From contig CAZCTC010000031.1 in NCBI GenBank assembly GCA_964501335.1, positions 19,703 to 83,702 of the forward strand: a DNA stretch of 64,000 nucleotides. The letters are read 5' to 3'. Positions 25,559 through 35,465 of this stretch are shown in pieces (the first letter of the stretch is position 1; every line of letters begins with the position of its first letter). This DNA comes from CAZCTC01 sp964501335. Its GTDB lineage: Bacteria; Chloroflexota; Anaerolineae; B4-G1; SLSP01. Below the pieces are notes generated by a model that was given only the letters and a program-made list of their open reading frames with translations, was not told where the DNA came from and ran no database searches. The translations under genes were made by a program, and so were the position numbers.

Positions 25559-25862
25559 CACCCGCATAAGATCCTTTCCCCATAAGAACCGCCGCGCAGG
25601 ATGCTACGCGAGGGAGAGAGTTTTTTGTTTATGTTTTCGGCGGCTTCAGAAAGCCGCCGAAAACATAGGCTTTTTTTGTCCTCGCCCCATTAGCAGGCGC
25701 TTTCTTAAGCCCTGAAGGGGCGTACTAAGGTAGCCTGGGGCGAAGCCCCAGGCTACCGCGCAGGATGGGGAGAGAGCTGTTTTTATTCCTATTTTCGGCG
25801 GCTTCAGAAAGCCGCCGAAATCATGAATTTTTTATGTGTCTTTTGGGCCAATCATACAGGCG
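25559..25862 (+). repeat. Two composite palindromic elements side by side with a third hairpin between
   Basis: Occupies most of the 542-base gap 25322-25863. Element one: GCGCAGGATG, GGGAGAGAGTT, hairpin 25630-25667 (17-bp arms, loop CAGA). A separate hairpin 25729-25757 (GGTAGCCTGGGGC arms, loop GAA) follows. Element two: GCGCAGGATGGGGAGAGAG, hairpin 25793-25820 (12-bp stem, loop CAGA), then TTTTGGGCCAATCATACAGG. The remaining 25322-25558 shows nothing I can name. Confidence 0.85.
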
Positions 25863-25863
25863 G

Positions 25864-28800
25864 CTATTCTTTAGCCATGATCGGCAGGTAGAGGTTCCAT
25901 TGAGGGGTGAGCGGGAGCGTCAGGTTGATTGGGGCATCCGTGACGGTCAGGTGCGGGCTGAAATAGATGCCCTGTCCGGCTTTTTGGGCCACCAGCCGGT
26001 AAATTCCCGGCGGCGGGGCAAAGCTGTACCGGCCGTCGCTGCGGGTGATCTGTGGGTTGGGTTGTTGGAAATCCTCGCCTTCCCAGGGAAGCCATTGATT
26101 GCGATAGCTGTCTGAGTAGTACAGGGTGACGAGCACATCCGACAGGGGGACGGTGAGCGGTTGTCCGGCGGAGTAGACAAGCCCCGGATTGATCGTCACT
26201 GTGCTGCCGGTGCTGGTGATGGTCCTGTCGTCGGCCGTAACGGTGATGAGAAACGGGCCGGATTGGAGCGGGGGATAGAAATTGGCGAAAAATGTTTTAT
26301 CAGGCAGCGGGGCAAGAGTCCGGGTTTGTTGCCCCAGCGTAACTGTGACGGCGGCGGTGGTGGTGAACGAAACCGGTACGGTCAGATGGAACGGTCGGGT
26401 TGGATCGAGCCAGACTCGCCAGCCGGCGCCGGGATCGGCGCAGCCCCGGCTGTCGCGGGGAGAGGTGAGCAACCAGCCGTCGGCTGTCCATGCTCCGCCC
26501 CGGACATTGAGCGGATCGTAGGGATATTCCGGTCGGACGGTCAGGGTGAGCGGTGGGGAGGCCGGGCTGATCCCGCCGGCATTCCGGGCCGTAGCGGTGA
26601 AGGGGATGGTTGTCGGGGGAAGGGGTAGGGTGAAGGTGAAGCGGCCGGTGGGATCGGTGACGGTGGTGGCGGAGAAGACGTCTCCGTGCAGGATGACGGC
26701 GCTGCCGGGATAGGCTCTCCCGGTGAGGGTGGGTGTGATCTGGTTGGTCAGGCCGCAGGGGGTGATAAAGCGCGGCGGGGAAGGCGGATCGGGGTGGCGA
26801 TAGGTGAGGGTGATGCGGTCCAGTGTGGGGGTGGCCGATGGGGTGCCGCTGAAGGTAATTCGATACTGGAAATATTGACTGTCGGGATTGGCAATTAAGA
26901 TAGGGTTCTGAAACCAGGGAGAGGCGGCTCCCCCGGAGATGACGGTGCGCGTTTCCAGAGTCAGAATGGTGCCGGGGGGCGTTTCCTCTGCCCGGGTCAG
27001 GCGTTTCCAATCGACGACGGTGCTGGCATCGAAGACCGGGGAGGTGTACTGCCCCCAGGGGAGATAGGCCGGCGCCGGCAGTTCGCGGGCCGCCCATGCC
27101 GTCGGCGTGAGGGGATTTTCCTGCCAGGCGATTTCGACCTGGGGCCTGGGGTTCGGGATGATGAAGGGGATACCGGGGTCGAGTGTGTTGAGATCGTCGT
27201 TGACCCGGGCGGGAGGGCTCCAGATATGGTTGGTCATGTCGCAACGGCTGAAATAGAGATCGCGTTGTCCGTTGCCGTTATCCAGCCAGGAGGCGAGTCC
27301 ATTTCCCAGGTTGTCCAGGAAGAAGGCGGGAGAGAATTTGGGCGCAGTGGCGGCATCGGGGGTGATTTTCATGGCTGCACTCCAGGGGCCGGCCGGCGGG
27401 CGGCAGGCATGATAGACGGCATAGGCGCCGGCGTTAAGTTCAATCCAGGCGGCGCAGAATTGTTCGTTGTCGGCGGCGATGGTGGGGCTGTACGCTTGAC
27501 CGGTCGGGAAGGCGGCCAGTTGTACCGGAGTTTCCCAGAGGGTCGTGGATACCGGGCGACAGCTGGCCTGTACGGTGCCCTGGTTTTCCCAGGTCAAACA
27601 GGCTGTGCCGGCGGGATCTAAGGCGATGCCGGGACGGATAAAGGGGGTGTTGCCGGTGATGACGGTCGTCTCTGAAGTCCAGCTCCCGTCGTTCAGGCGG
27701 CAACTGGTTTGCAGGTGATAGATCCCTCCCTGCTGATGGTTCCAGGCGGCGCAGGCGATTCCTCCGGCATTGGCGGCCAGCGTGGGGGCAAACTGGAGGC
27801 CTCCGCTTTCTGTCGGGATAAATCTCTGGGGTGGGGTGCAGGAGCTTCCTGAAGGGCAGTAGGAGAAGCGGAGATGGGGGAGGATACATTGTGTGGTATG
27901 GAACGGCATGACCCTTTCTTCCCAGATGGTGTAGAGGTTGTCGGCGCTGTCGAGTGCTGCCTGCGGATGGTTGTAGCAGGTGATCGGGTTGGCTGGAGCC
28001 AGGATCTGAGGTGTGGCCCAGCTGTCGTCAGTCTGACGCCGGGCGGCGGCGATGACTTCTTCGTGGGGGACGCTATCGACCCAGATGGCGGCAGCCTCTC
28101 CGCTCAGGTTGGCGGTGGCGTAGAAATCCCGTTGCCGGATATAGCCCCCTCCGGAGAGCGTATCCAGGATGCCGGTGTCGATCCAATCGGCGGCCGGGGG
28201 ATGGGCGGCGCTCTTCAGGGTGCGTTGTTTTCCGTGGGTGCGAATCCAGGCGATCTGGACGTGACCGGCATGGTTGTTTCCCTGGGCCGGAAAGTTTTGC
28301 AGGATGTAATCCTCGGGGGAGCCGGGGGATGGCGCCTGGACATTCCAATTTCCGCCGGCAGGCCGCTGAGCGGCGTAAATTTCGTGGTATCCGCCTATGA
28401 CATAGGGGCGAAGTTCGACGATCATCCAGACGGCATAGAGGGTGCCGGCGGCGTCAACGCCCAGCTCGGGGCGGTTTTGATAGGCGGGAAAGGTGGTTCC
28501 GGCGGTCAACGACGGCCCCTCCTGCCAGTTTCCCCCGGCCAGGCGGTAGCTGAACTGGAGCCGGCGCGCTTCGTTGCCGGTCCATAGCAGGTAAAGGTTG
28601 CCCAACGGATCGACGGCGACGGCAGGCGGTTCGGAGGATTGAAATCCTATCGGGCTGACCCACTGGTTGACGGCCCAGGGGCTGTTGCGAGGATGGTCGG
28701 CGGCGTAGAGGCCGGCATTGCCGTCGTGTTGATCGAGCCAGGCGATGTGGGCCGTGCCGTTGTCTTCCAGGGCGAGGTCGGGGGGGGATTTGGCATCGGG

Positions 28801-29541
28801 ATTCCGGCCGTCGTTGATACGGATGGAATCACCCCACTCCCCGTCGGCCGGTTTGCAGGCGAGGTAGATGCCGGTGCTGTTGCGGCGGAAGTCCTGCCAG
28901 GCGGCGCAGGCTTCTCCCTGGCTGTTGACGGCGACGGCCGGGGCAAGCTGCGGGGCCTTGCCGTTTTTGTCGATGCGGCGGGCGGTCTCCCAATTCCCGC
29001 CGGCCGTGCGGCAGGTGGCGTAGATTGCCGGGGCGCCTTCGCGGTAATCTTCCCAAACGACGCAGGCGACGCCGGTTTCGTTCATGGCCAGATCGGGGGC
29101 TTTTTGTTCGGCCGGGCTGCCGGGGGCTATGGGTTGAGGCGGTTCCCAGCTGCCTCCGTTGGGACGGCAGGCTGAGTAGACGGCATGGAGGCCGGTCGGG
29201 TTATCCTGCCAGACAGCGCAGGCGCGTCCGCTGCCGTCTACAGCGACGGCGGGAGGAGCGGCGATGGCGATCGGTTCTTGATGGGGATAGAGCGGTTCCG
29301 GGGAAGAGAATTTGCTTCGGGCGAGTTGTAGCGTTCCGGAAAGGCTTTCCAGGTCCAGGTTGATTGGAGTCCCTTGAAGCCAGTCGGCGCGGCTGTCCTG
29401 GCTCCAGGTGAAGGTTGGAGAGACTGTTGTGGGGGGGAGAACTGGAAGCGGGGGCGGGTTGACGGTCATAGCCTGGAGGCTGGTCAGAAAGAGGGTCGAG
29501 AGGATGAGGCTGCCTCCCAGTGAAAAGAGTCTTTTTTTCAT
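25864..29541 (-). CDS. Large exported propeller-like repeat protein with YLP tail
   Basis: 1225 residues with a Sec signal peptide (KKRLF then a hydrophobic stretch to about residue 25). I count 13 repeats of about 45-70 residues of the type 'aVavD..G.acavW.d...g.Y.aCr...g.W', from about residue 90 to 830. They resemble BNR/sialidase-like beta-propeller blades, many with a Cys pair. Then come an Ig-like segment (PPSPPRFITPCGL, 'PGSAVILHGDVF...DPTGRFTFTL') and a carboxypeptidase-regulatory-like segment (SDGRYSFAPPPGIYRLVAQ). The protein ends in NLYLPIMAKE, a tail shared with two other exported proteins here. Start ATG 29541 follows CAGGAG. Probably a surface protein binding or sensing an extracellular partner; no catalytic residues recognised. 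Confidence 0.75.
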   Translation of the reverse strand: MKKRLFSLGGSLILSTLFLTSLQAMTVNPPPLPVLPPTTVSPTFTWSQDSRADWLQGTPINLDLESLSGTLQLARSKFSSPEPLYPHQEPIAIAAPPAVAVDGSGRACAVWQDNPTGLHAVYSACRPNGGSWEPPQPIAPGSPAEQKAPDLAMNETGVACVVWEDYREGAPAIYATCRTAGGNWETARRIDKNGKAPQLAPAVAVNSQGEACAAWQDFRRNSTGIYLACKPADGEWGDSIRINDGRNPDAKSPPDLALEDNGTAHIAWLDQHDGNAGLYAADHPRNSPWAVNQWVSPIGFQSSEPPAVAVDPLGNLYLLWTGNEARRLQFSYRLAGGNWQEGPSLTAGTTFPAYQNRPELGVDAAGTLYAVWMIVELRPYVIGGYHEIYAAQRPAGGNWNVQAPSPGSPEDYILQNFPAQGNNHAGHVQIAWIRTHGKQRTLKSAAHPPAADWIDTGILDTLSGGGYIRQRDFYATANLSGEAAAIWVDSVPHEEVIAAARRQTDDSWATPQILAPANPITCYNHPQAALDSADNLYTIWEERVMPFHTTQCILPHLRFSYCPSGSSCTPPQRFIPTESGGLQFAPTLAANAGGIACAAWNHQQGGIYHLQTSCRLNDGSWTSETTVITGNTPFIRPGIALDPAGTACLTWENQGTVQASCRPVSTTLWETPVQLAAFPTGQAYSPTIAADNEQFCAAWIELNAGAYAVYHACRPPAGPWSAAMKITPDAATAPKFSPAFFLDNLGNGLASWLDNGNGQRDLYFSRCDMTNHIWSPPARVNDDLNTLDPGIPFIIPNPRPQVEIAWQENPLTPTAWAARELPAPAYLPWGQYTSPVFDASTVVDWKRLTRAEETPPGTILTLETRTVISGGAASPWFQNPILIANPDSQYFQYRITFSGTPSATPTLDRITLTYRHPDPPSPPRFITPCGLTNQITPTLTGRAYPGSAVILHGDVFSATTVTDPTGRFTFTLPLPPTTIPFTATARNAGGISPASPPLTLTVRPEYPYDPLNVRGGAWTADGWLLTSPRDSRGCADPGAGWRVWLDPTRPFHLTVPVSFTTTAAVTVTLGQQTRTLAPLPDKTFFANFYPPLQSGPFLITVTADDRTITSTGSTVTINPGLVYSAGQPLTVPLSDVLVTLYYSDSYRNQWLPWEGEDFQQPNPQITRSDGRYSFAPPPGIYRLVAQKAGQGIYFSPHLTVTDAPINLTLPLTPQWNLYLPIMAKE

Positions 29542-29684
29542 CACGAACTCCTGAATTTTTATTTAGGTCCCTGTGGGGGCATTTTTGTGGGGGGTGATGG
29601 GGGACAGCATTGGTTTCTTTTGCTATAGCTAAAAATGGCCGGATTGAAGATCCTTTTTTTGTACAGTTTCAGGAAAATCGGGAT

Positions 29685-29850
29685 TAAAAACAGGTTTTAT
29701 CCCCGCAACAGGTGCTTTCCAGGTAAAAAACGACGCGCTGGATAGGGGGGAGAGTTATTGTTATTCATTTTGTCGGCGGCTTCAGAAAGCCGCCGACAAA
29801 ATGTCTTTTCTTTCCCTTGTCTTTTGGGCTAACCGCACAGGTCGGATTTT
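29685..29850 (+). repeat. Composite palindromic element between the propeller gene and the subtilase
   Basis: ATTAAAAACAG and CCCCGCAACAGGTGC on the left, ACGACGCGCTGGATAGGGGG, then hairpin 29766-29803 (17-bp arms, loop CAGA) and TTTTGGGCTAACCGCACAGG on the right. The divergent gap 29542-29992 also contains TATAAT at 29947 as a possible -10 for the subtilase. Confidence 0.87.
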
Positions 29851-29992
29851 ATCTCCTGTAGAGCCTGTTTGCTTCTAATTAAATCGACCAGGTGGCTTAA
29901 GCCATAAACCGTCCAGGCGGTGAACGTGGTTTGCAAATTGAGGTTCTATAATTTACCCCGAGGTTCATAATCTTCAGGGAGGAAATTTCCCA

Positions 29993-32900
29993 ATGAGTAA
30001 AACTCGAGTGTTGAATCTGGTGTTGGTATTTTTGTTGATGGTGACCCTGATGCCGGCGTTGCGGCCCGTATCAGTAGCGGCGGCCCCGGTGCCGCCGGTT
30101 GTACCGGAGCAGACCCGGGATCAACTGCCCGTGCGGTGGGTTGAGGAATCGGGAGCCGGTCAGACAGCGTCACCCTATTGGATGGTGTTGGAAGGCAAGC
30201 CGGTTCTGGAACGGATGAATGCCGGGGAGCTGAGCTCGAAGGCGGCGCAGAATGCTTATCTGGCCCGGCTGGATGCCTGGCAGTTGTCGATTGCCCGGCA
30301 GGCAGAATTGCGGGGGGCGAAAGTGCTGGCGCGTTTTTCCCGGCTGGTCAATGTGATGGCCGTGCAGGCTACTCCGCAACAGGTAGCCCGGCTGCAAGAA
30401 ATCTCCGGCGTTCTGGCGATCTATCCTGTTCAGGAAGCCAAACTGGATCTGGAGGATAGCGTGCCATGGATTGGGGCGGAGAGCGCGCAGGAGGATCTGG
30501 GGATTAGCGGCTCCGGGGTTACGATCGGGATTATTGATTCCGGTATCGATTATACCCATGCTTCTTTTGGCGGGCCTGGAACTGTGGCTGCTTATACGGA
30601 AGCCACGACCGGCACCAATAACACGGTCATTACGGATACTTTCGGCGGAATGACATTCCCAACAGCCAAGGTCATTGGCGGGTATGACTTTGTGGGAAGC
30701 ACCTGGACGTCGACTGTTTCCATTCGGGTTCCCGATCCCGATCCCCTTGATGATGGTACTGGGGGCGGTCACGGTTCCCATGTGGCCAGTATTGCTGCCG
30801 GGTTGTTGGTGACGGATGGGATTACAGGAACCGTGTTGGTGCATCAGGGGGTGGCTCCGGGCGCCAGTTTGCGGGCCTATAAGGTGTGTAGCAGTGTTTC
30901 GACTTCCTGCGATCCTGTAGCGATGGTGGCAGCGATTGAGCAGGCCGCCTTTACTGATACGGTAGATGTGATCAATATGTCTATCGGCAATAATTACGGC
31001 GGCGGTTATGAGGATTATGTGACCACCGTGGCGGTCCAAAATGCGGTGAATGCGGGAGTTTTATGGGCTGTCGCTGCTGGTAATTCTGAAAACAAACCTT
31101 ATATCGGCGGGGCGCCTTCTGTAGCGCGGGGGGTGTTGAGTACGGCAAATTCTTATGCCAATCACCATTCGGCCCCTATGTTGCAGGTAACTTCTCCGGC
31201 GACGATGTCCAAGGCCTATGAAGGTGTTTATTTCACTGCGGCCGGGTTTGCTTTGCCGCCTACCACGACCTTTACGGCGACTTTGATCTCGGTCGGTGAA
31301 GGCTGTACGGTGACTCCGGGCCTTACGGGGAGCATAGCTTTGATCAAGCGTGGTACCTGTAATTTTTCGGACAAGGTGCGGTATGCGCAGTTGGGAGGGG
31401 CTGCCGCTGCGATCATCTACAATAATACTTTGAATGGTTTACCCTATGCCGGCGGTTTTACCGCAGGCAGTCCGACTATTGTGATTCCCGCGATTGCGAT
31501 CGGAAGCAATGACGGCAATGATCTGGCGGCAAAATCTTCCAGTATGACGCTGACGATGGTGATCGATCCGGCCAATGTCCTGGATCTGGGTGATGCGGTT
31601 GCCGGAGGCAGCAGCCGTGGTCCCCGAATATGGGACAATGCGATCAAACCCGACATTACGGCTCCGGGTTCTGATATTTCCGCCGCGGGGATAGGAACCG
31701 GCAACCGGGCGGTTTCGAAGGGCGGCACCTCGATGGCTTCGCCCCATATTGCCGGTGTGATGGCGTTGATGCATCAGGTTCACCCGACCTGGACGGTCTT
31801 CAATGTTTACAATGCGATGATGAATACGGCCCGGATTACCATGACCTTGCAGGGGATGACCGGAATGCGGGCTCCGGTGGCTCTTCAGGGGGCCGGCCGG
31901 GTGCAGGTGCTGTCGGCTTTGAATACGAAGGTCCTGGCCTGGAGCGAAGATCCTGCCGATGACGGCAAGGGCAGCCTTTCTTTTGGATATCGGGCGGTTT
32001 CCAATACGCTGGTTCTGACCAAGACTGTGCGGGTCTGGAATCAGGATTCGGTAACCCATACCTACAATCTCACTTACAGCACGATCTATTCTGACGATCT
32101 GAACCATGGTATGACGGTGAAGTTCTCGACGCCGCAACTTGTGGTCCCGGCGGGTGTGAGCACGACCTTTGATGTGGGGATGTGGGTTGAGGCGGCGGGA
32201 TTGAAGCCCTGGACGATGAATGCCGGACTTAACGGCGGCAATGGTTTCTTGATGGGTGATTTGGAATTCGACGGTTTCGTGGCTTTGAATGACATCGGCG
32301 ATGCAAGTAAGGAATTGCACCTGCCGTTCCTGTTGATCCCTCATAAGGCCGCTGATGTGACGGCGACTCCGGGGGTTTTGAATGCTTTTTCGGCCTACAC
32401 TTCAACGCTGCCGTTGACCCTTTCCAATCGTGCGGCTTACACCGGCACCGCCGATATTTATGCCTGGATGGGGTCCGATCCGGTCGATGTGACGAATACG
32501 ACCTATTCCACTCTGGATGTGACCGATGTGGGGGCCCGGGCTTATGATGTGACCGGCTTAGGGACGGTGTTGGAATTCGGCATTGCTGCGCGCACGCCGC
32601 GGGCGCATCCTTTTGCCATCCGTTTCTATGTGCGGATCGATATCAATAACGATGGGGTGGTGGATTATTACCTCTATAACCAGGAATCCAATCCGGCTTC
32701 AATTACCGGACAGAACATTGGTGTTTATTGTAAAGTCGGTGGTTCCTGTTATGCGACCGGTTTCTATAACGATACGGATTTAAATACGCGGAATATGCGG
32801 TTGCTCGTGCGGGCCTCCTCTCTGGGGTTGACCTCGACTCAGGCGTTGAAGTTCTACGTTCAGGGCTATGATTCGTTTGTCAACAGTGTGGTGCTGGATA

Positions 32901-33463
32901 CTGCTCCCAATACGGGATGGTATACGTTTGATCCGGCCTGTCCCAGGTTTGATGTAGACAATGCCTTTGTGAATATCGACACTTCTGAGGTGATTGCGGT
33001 GACCGCTTACAAGGCCTGCGAAGCGGCTTCGGCCAGTCAGCAGGGGCTGTTGTTGCTCTATCGCGATCAGGAGGCTTCTCGTGAGGTTCAATCTGTCCCG
33101 GCCTATTTGCCGGCGGTGGTGATGACTTCCGAGCTGCCGGTGTTGAGCGATGATCCGGGCAAGCGTGTGACTCACACGGTGCAGATTACCAATATCAGTT
33201 CTTTGACCGATACCTTTGCGCTGGCGACGACGGGACTCTGGACGGCGACGCTGCCGGTCACTCAGGTGACTTTGCCGGCGGGCGGATCCATAAGCGTTAC
33301 GGTGGTTGTTTCCATTCCCACGACCGCGGTTCGGGGCATGGGGGATGTGACGATGCTTTCTGTAACGTCGTCTCAGGAGGGATCTCCGGTCAACCGGATT
33401 ACCTTGAAGAGTGTGGCCAAAGGTGTTACGGTTTATCTGCCGTTGATTATGCGGAAATCCTGA
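29993..33463 (+). CDS. Exported subtilisin-family (S8) protease with PA domain and YLP tail
   Basis: 1156 residues. Signal peptide (residues 1-31, ending AA-APV), an inhibitor-I9-like propeptide region (about 60-150), then the S8 catalytic domain: Asp182 in IGIIDSGIDYTH, His260 in GGHGSHVA, Ser580 in GGTSMASPH. A PA domain is inserted before the Ser (CTVTPGLTGSIALIKRGTCNF...). The C-terminal half is beta-rich, Fn3/DUF11-like (HTVQITNISSLTDTFAL), and ends in TVYLPLIMRKS. It should be secreted, self-activated and surface-associated or released, degrading protein. Start ATG 29993 has AGGGAGGAA upstream. The catalytic triad is complete, so activity is likely; substrate unknown. Confidence 0.92.
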   Translation: MSKTRVLNLVLVFLLMVTLMPALRPVSVAAAPVPPVVPEQTRDQLPVRWVEESGAGQTASPYWMVLEGKPVLERMNAGELSSKAAQNAYLARLDAWQLSIARQAELRGAKVLARFSRLVNVMAVQATPQQVARLQEISGVLAIYPVQEAKLDLEDSVPWIGAESAQEDLGISGSGVTIGIIDSGIDYTHASFGGPGTVAAYTEATTGTNNTVITDTFGGMTFPTAKVIGGYDFVGSTWTSTVSIRVPDPDPLDDGTGGGHGSHVASIAAGLLVTDGITGTVLVHQGVAPGASLRAYKVCSSVSTSCDPVAMVAAIEQAAFTDTVDVINMSIGNNYGGGYEDYVTTVAVQNAVNAGVLWAVAAGNSENKPYIGGAPSVARGVLSTANSYANHHSAPMLQVTSPATMSKAYEGVYFTAAGFALPPTTTFTATLISVGEGCTVTPGLTGSIALIKRGTCNFSDKVRYAQLGGAAAAIIYNNTLNGLPYAGGFTAGSPTIVIPAIAIGSNDGNDLAAKSSSMTLTMVIDPANVLDLGDAVAGGSSRGPRIWDNAIKPDITAPGSDISAAGIGTGNRAVSKGGTSMASPHIAGVMALMHQVHPTWTVFNVYNAMMNTARITMTLQGMTGMRAPVALQGAGRVQVLSALNTKVLAWSEDPADDGKGSLSFGYRAVSNTLVLTKTVRVWNQDSVTHTYNLTYSTIYSDDLNHGMTVKFSTPQLVVPAGVSTTFDVGMWVEAAGLKPWTMNAGLNGGNGFLMGDLEFDGFVALNDIGDASKELHLPFLLIPHKAADVTATPGVLNAFSAYTSTLPLTLSNRAAYTGTADIYAWMGSDPVDVTNTTYSTLDVTDVGARAYDVTGLGTVLEFGIAARTPRAHPFAIRFYVRIDINNDGVVDYYLYNQESNPASITGQNIGVYCKVGGSCYATGFYNDTDLNTRNMRLLVRASSLGLTSTQALKFYVQGYDSFVNSVVLDTAPNTGWYTFDPACPRFDVDNAFVNIDTSEVIAVTAYKACEAASASQQGLLLLYRDQEASREVQSVPAYLPAVVMTSELPVLSDDPGKRVTHTVQITNISSLTDTFALATTGLWTATLPVTQVTLPAGGSISVTVVVSIPTTAVRGMGDVTMLSVTSSQEGSPVNRITLKSVAKGVTVYLPLIMRKS

Positions 33464-33530
33464 GGGGGTAGTCATGGTTCCTGCCCTTGAGCCGGGACGG
33501 GGACTATGAGTCTTTTCTGAATTGGCGGAT

Positions 33531-33569
33531 CATTGTGGGGTCGCTGTCCTGGACAGCGACCCCACAATG
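33531..33569 (+). terminator. Long perfect palindrome after the subtilase
   Basis: 19-bp arms CATTGTGGGGTCGCTGTCC and complement, separated by a single T, followed by GTTTTTCAGG. It can act as an intrinsic terminator. Its stem is unrelated in sequence to the nearby GGCGGC hairpins. Confidence 0.65.
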
Positions 33570-33599
33570 GTTTTTCAGGAATTTTCGATCTGTGCGGTG

Positions 33600-33831
33600 G
33601 GCAGTTTTAGCGTCCCGCATAAGGTGCTTTCTCCTTAAGATGCGACGCGCTGGATGGGGGAGAGTTATTTTTATTTATTTTCTCGGCGGCTTTCTGAAGC
33701 CGCCGAGAAAATGTTTTTTCTTTCGGAGAGAATTTTTTGTTTATGTTTTCGCGGGCTTTCTGAAGCCCGCGAAAACATGGTTCTTTTCTCTGCGTTCTCG
33801 GCGCCTTTGCGGTGAAATCTGAGTGAATTAT
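33600..33831 (+). repeat. Two composite palindromic elements, GGCGGC and GCGGGC stem types
   Basis: GCGTCCCGCATAAGGTGC, ACGCGCTGGATGGGGGAGAG, then hairpin 33677-33712 (16-bp arms, loop TCTG). A truncated second flank (GGAGAGAATTTTTTG) leads to hairpin 33743-33778 (16-bp arms, loop TCTG). The end, CTCGGCGCCTTTGCGGTG, is the reverse complement of the module at 13199-13249. With the palindrome at 33531 it fills the gap 33464-33831. Confidence 0.88.
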
Positions 33832-35316
33832 TTAGAAAATGGGTGCTTTGGCGGGTCGGGAGATCAGGTAGAGCTGGATGGTGCCGCGCAGGGTGCTGAG
33901 CGCCAGGGTGACGATCAACCAAACGGCGAGGTCCGGTGCGATGCCGTATACATCGTTCCAATCACCGCCGCTGTCGCCCATGGCCAGCCCGAGCAGCATC
34001 GGCAGCCCGATCAACAGCGCCGCGGGGATGATCAGTGAGCCGACGGTTTTGATCCATTTCCAGGTCGGGGTCTGGCGGGCTGTTTTGCGGTGCCAGTCGG
34101 GCAGTTGCCAGAAGAGCCGGAGGTGATTGGCCAGGTCGAGCAGGACGACGGCGATCAGAATGCCCAGGACCCAGCTGAGGTTGGGCCCGGCAGGGGCCGG
34201 CGAGCCGGTGAGCAGATTCAACAGTCCGTTCTGGATGGCGGTATGGCCGGTTTCCATTTGATAGAGGCCGTTCTGGTTGATGAGGACGGCGAAGCCGATT
34301 TGGCGGTCGGGCAGCATGAAGAACTGCGAGGTGTAATTTTCTACGGCGCCGCCGTGAAGGACGATCTTTTCCCCTTCTTCTTCTACAATCAACCAGCCCA
34401 TGCCGTACTGGCTGTCGATGCCGGACGGCGGCGTGAACATCTGCTCCAGGGTGGCCGGCTGGACCAGGGTTTGCTCTGCATAGCGGGTTTCGTGGAGCAT
34501 GGCGATGAGGTAATGGCTCAGGTCTTCGGCGCTGGAGATGAGATAGCCGGAGGGCAGGGCGCCGGGGCGGAATTCCTGAGTGCGCGGGAGCGGCAATCCG
34601 AAGGCCTGTCCATTTCCCTGGGCCAGATTGGTGATTTGGGCCGGATCGGCGGTCGTGTTGTGCATTTGCAGCGGGCTGAGGATGTGGTCGCGCAGATAGT
34701 CGGCGTAGGGTTGTCCGCTGATCGTTTCGATCAACAGGCCCAGCGTGCGGTAGTTCTGGTTGAAATATTGGAATTGGGTGCCGGGCGCGGCGGTGAGGCG
34801 GGCATATTGCAGATCTTCCACTTCTTTTGTGAGGGTGGGGGCATAATCCGAAGCGCCGGGATCGCCTTGATCGCTCAGTCCGCTGGTCTGATTGAGGAGG
34901 TTGCGTACGGTGATGGTGGCGGAGGCTTCGGGATCGGCCACTTTGAACCAGGGGAGATAGCGTTGCACGGGAGCATCGAGATCGATTTTGCCCTCTTCGA
35001 CCAGCTGCATGATTCCCAGGGCGGTGAACGATTTGGTCAGAGAGCCGATGTAGAACTGGCTTTGGGGTGTGACGGAGCGACCGTGGCCGGCATCGCCGTA
35101 TCCTTTCAAGAGGACGACCTGATCGTCTTGGACGACGGCGACGGCCATGCCGGGAATGTGATATTGGGCCATCTGGGCCTGGAGATAGGAATCGACGGCG
35201 GCCATGTCGAGTGGCGCGGCGCTTTGGGCCTGGAGGACGGTTGCCGGCGCGAGCAGCAGCGCCGTCAGTATCAGGAGGGATAAGAACGCGCGCAATGTTT
35301 TTAACGAGAATTTCAT
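33832..35316 (-). CDS. Serine hydrolase of the class C beta-lactamase/PBP family with C-terminal membrane segments
   Basis: 494 residues. Signal peptide (1-33), then a beta-lactamase-type domain with Ser92-x-x-Lys95 in YIGSLTKSF, Tyr184-F-Asn186 in QYFNQNYRTLG, and HGG in IVLHGGAVENY as the third motif. The last 130 or so residues contain about four hydrophobic helices (WVLGILIAVVLLD, IIPAALLIGLPMLLGLA and others), so the enzyme is anchored with the catalytic domain outside. Members of this group are esterases, D-aminopeptidases or penicillin-binding-like proteins; resistance is not implied. Start ATG 35316 follows AAGGAG. Divergent from the FG-GAP gene. Confidence 0.9.
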   Translation of the reverse strand: MKFSLKTLRAFLSLLILTALLLAPATVLQAQSAAPLDMAAVDSYLQAQMAQYHIPGMAVAVVQDDQVVLLKGYGDAGHGRSVTPQSQFYIGSLTKSFTALGIMQLVEEGKIDLDAPVQRYLPWFKVADPEASATITVRNLLNQTSGLSDQGDPGASDYAPTLTKEVEDLQYARLTAAPGTQFQYFNQNYRTLGLLIETISGQPYADYLRDHILSPLQMHNTTADPAQITNLAQGNGQAFGLPLPRTQEFRPGALPSGYLISSAEDLSHYLIAMLHETRYAEQTLVQPATLEQMFTPPSGIDSQYGMGWLIVEEEGEKIVLHGGAVENYTSQFFMLPDRQIGFAVLINQNGLYQMETGHTAIQNGLLNLLTGSPAPAGPNLSWVLGILIAVVLLDLANHLRLFWQLPDWHRKTARQTPTWKWIKTVGSLIIPAALLIGLPMLLGLAMGDSGGDWNDVYGIAPDLAVWLIVTLALSTLRGTIQLYLISRPAKAPIF

Positions 35317-35405
35317 GGGATGGATCTCCTTCTCTGTTTTTTCGTTCTAATTGTAGAAAGGAGATGTCGTTAAAGTATAAGGAAAATGTCGTAAAAGTGT
35401 CTGAT

Positions 35406-35434
35406 TTGGCAGTTTTCCCGTCAGACACTACAAT
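35406..35434 (+). promoter_or_regulatory. Sigma-70-like promoter of the FG-GAP gene
   Basis: TTGGCA (35406-35411), a 17-base spacer and TACAAT (35429-35434). The expected start near 35441 lies about 25 bases before ATG 35466, with AAGGAG between. This also fixes the start against a longer frame from 35211. Confidence 0.65.
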
Positions 35435-35465
35435 CGCTTTTCAAAATCCTCTAAGGAGCATAACC

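Noticed and set aside
33962..35428. 488-residue frame overlapping the serine hydrolase
   Set aside because: Arg/Pro-rich translation typical of a shifted frame; the other frame carries the signal peptide and the SxxK, YxN and HGG motifs.
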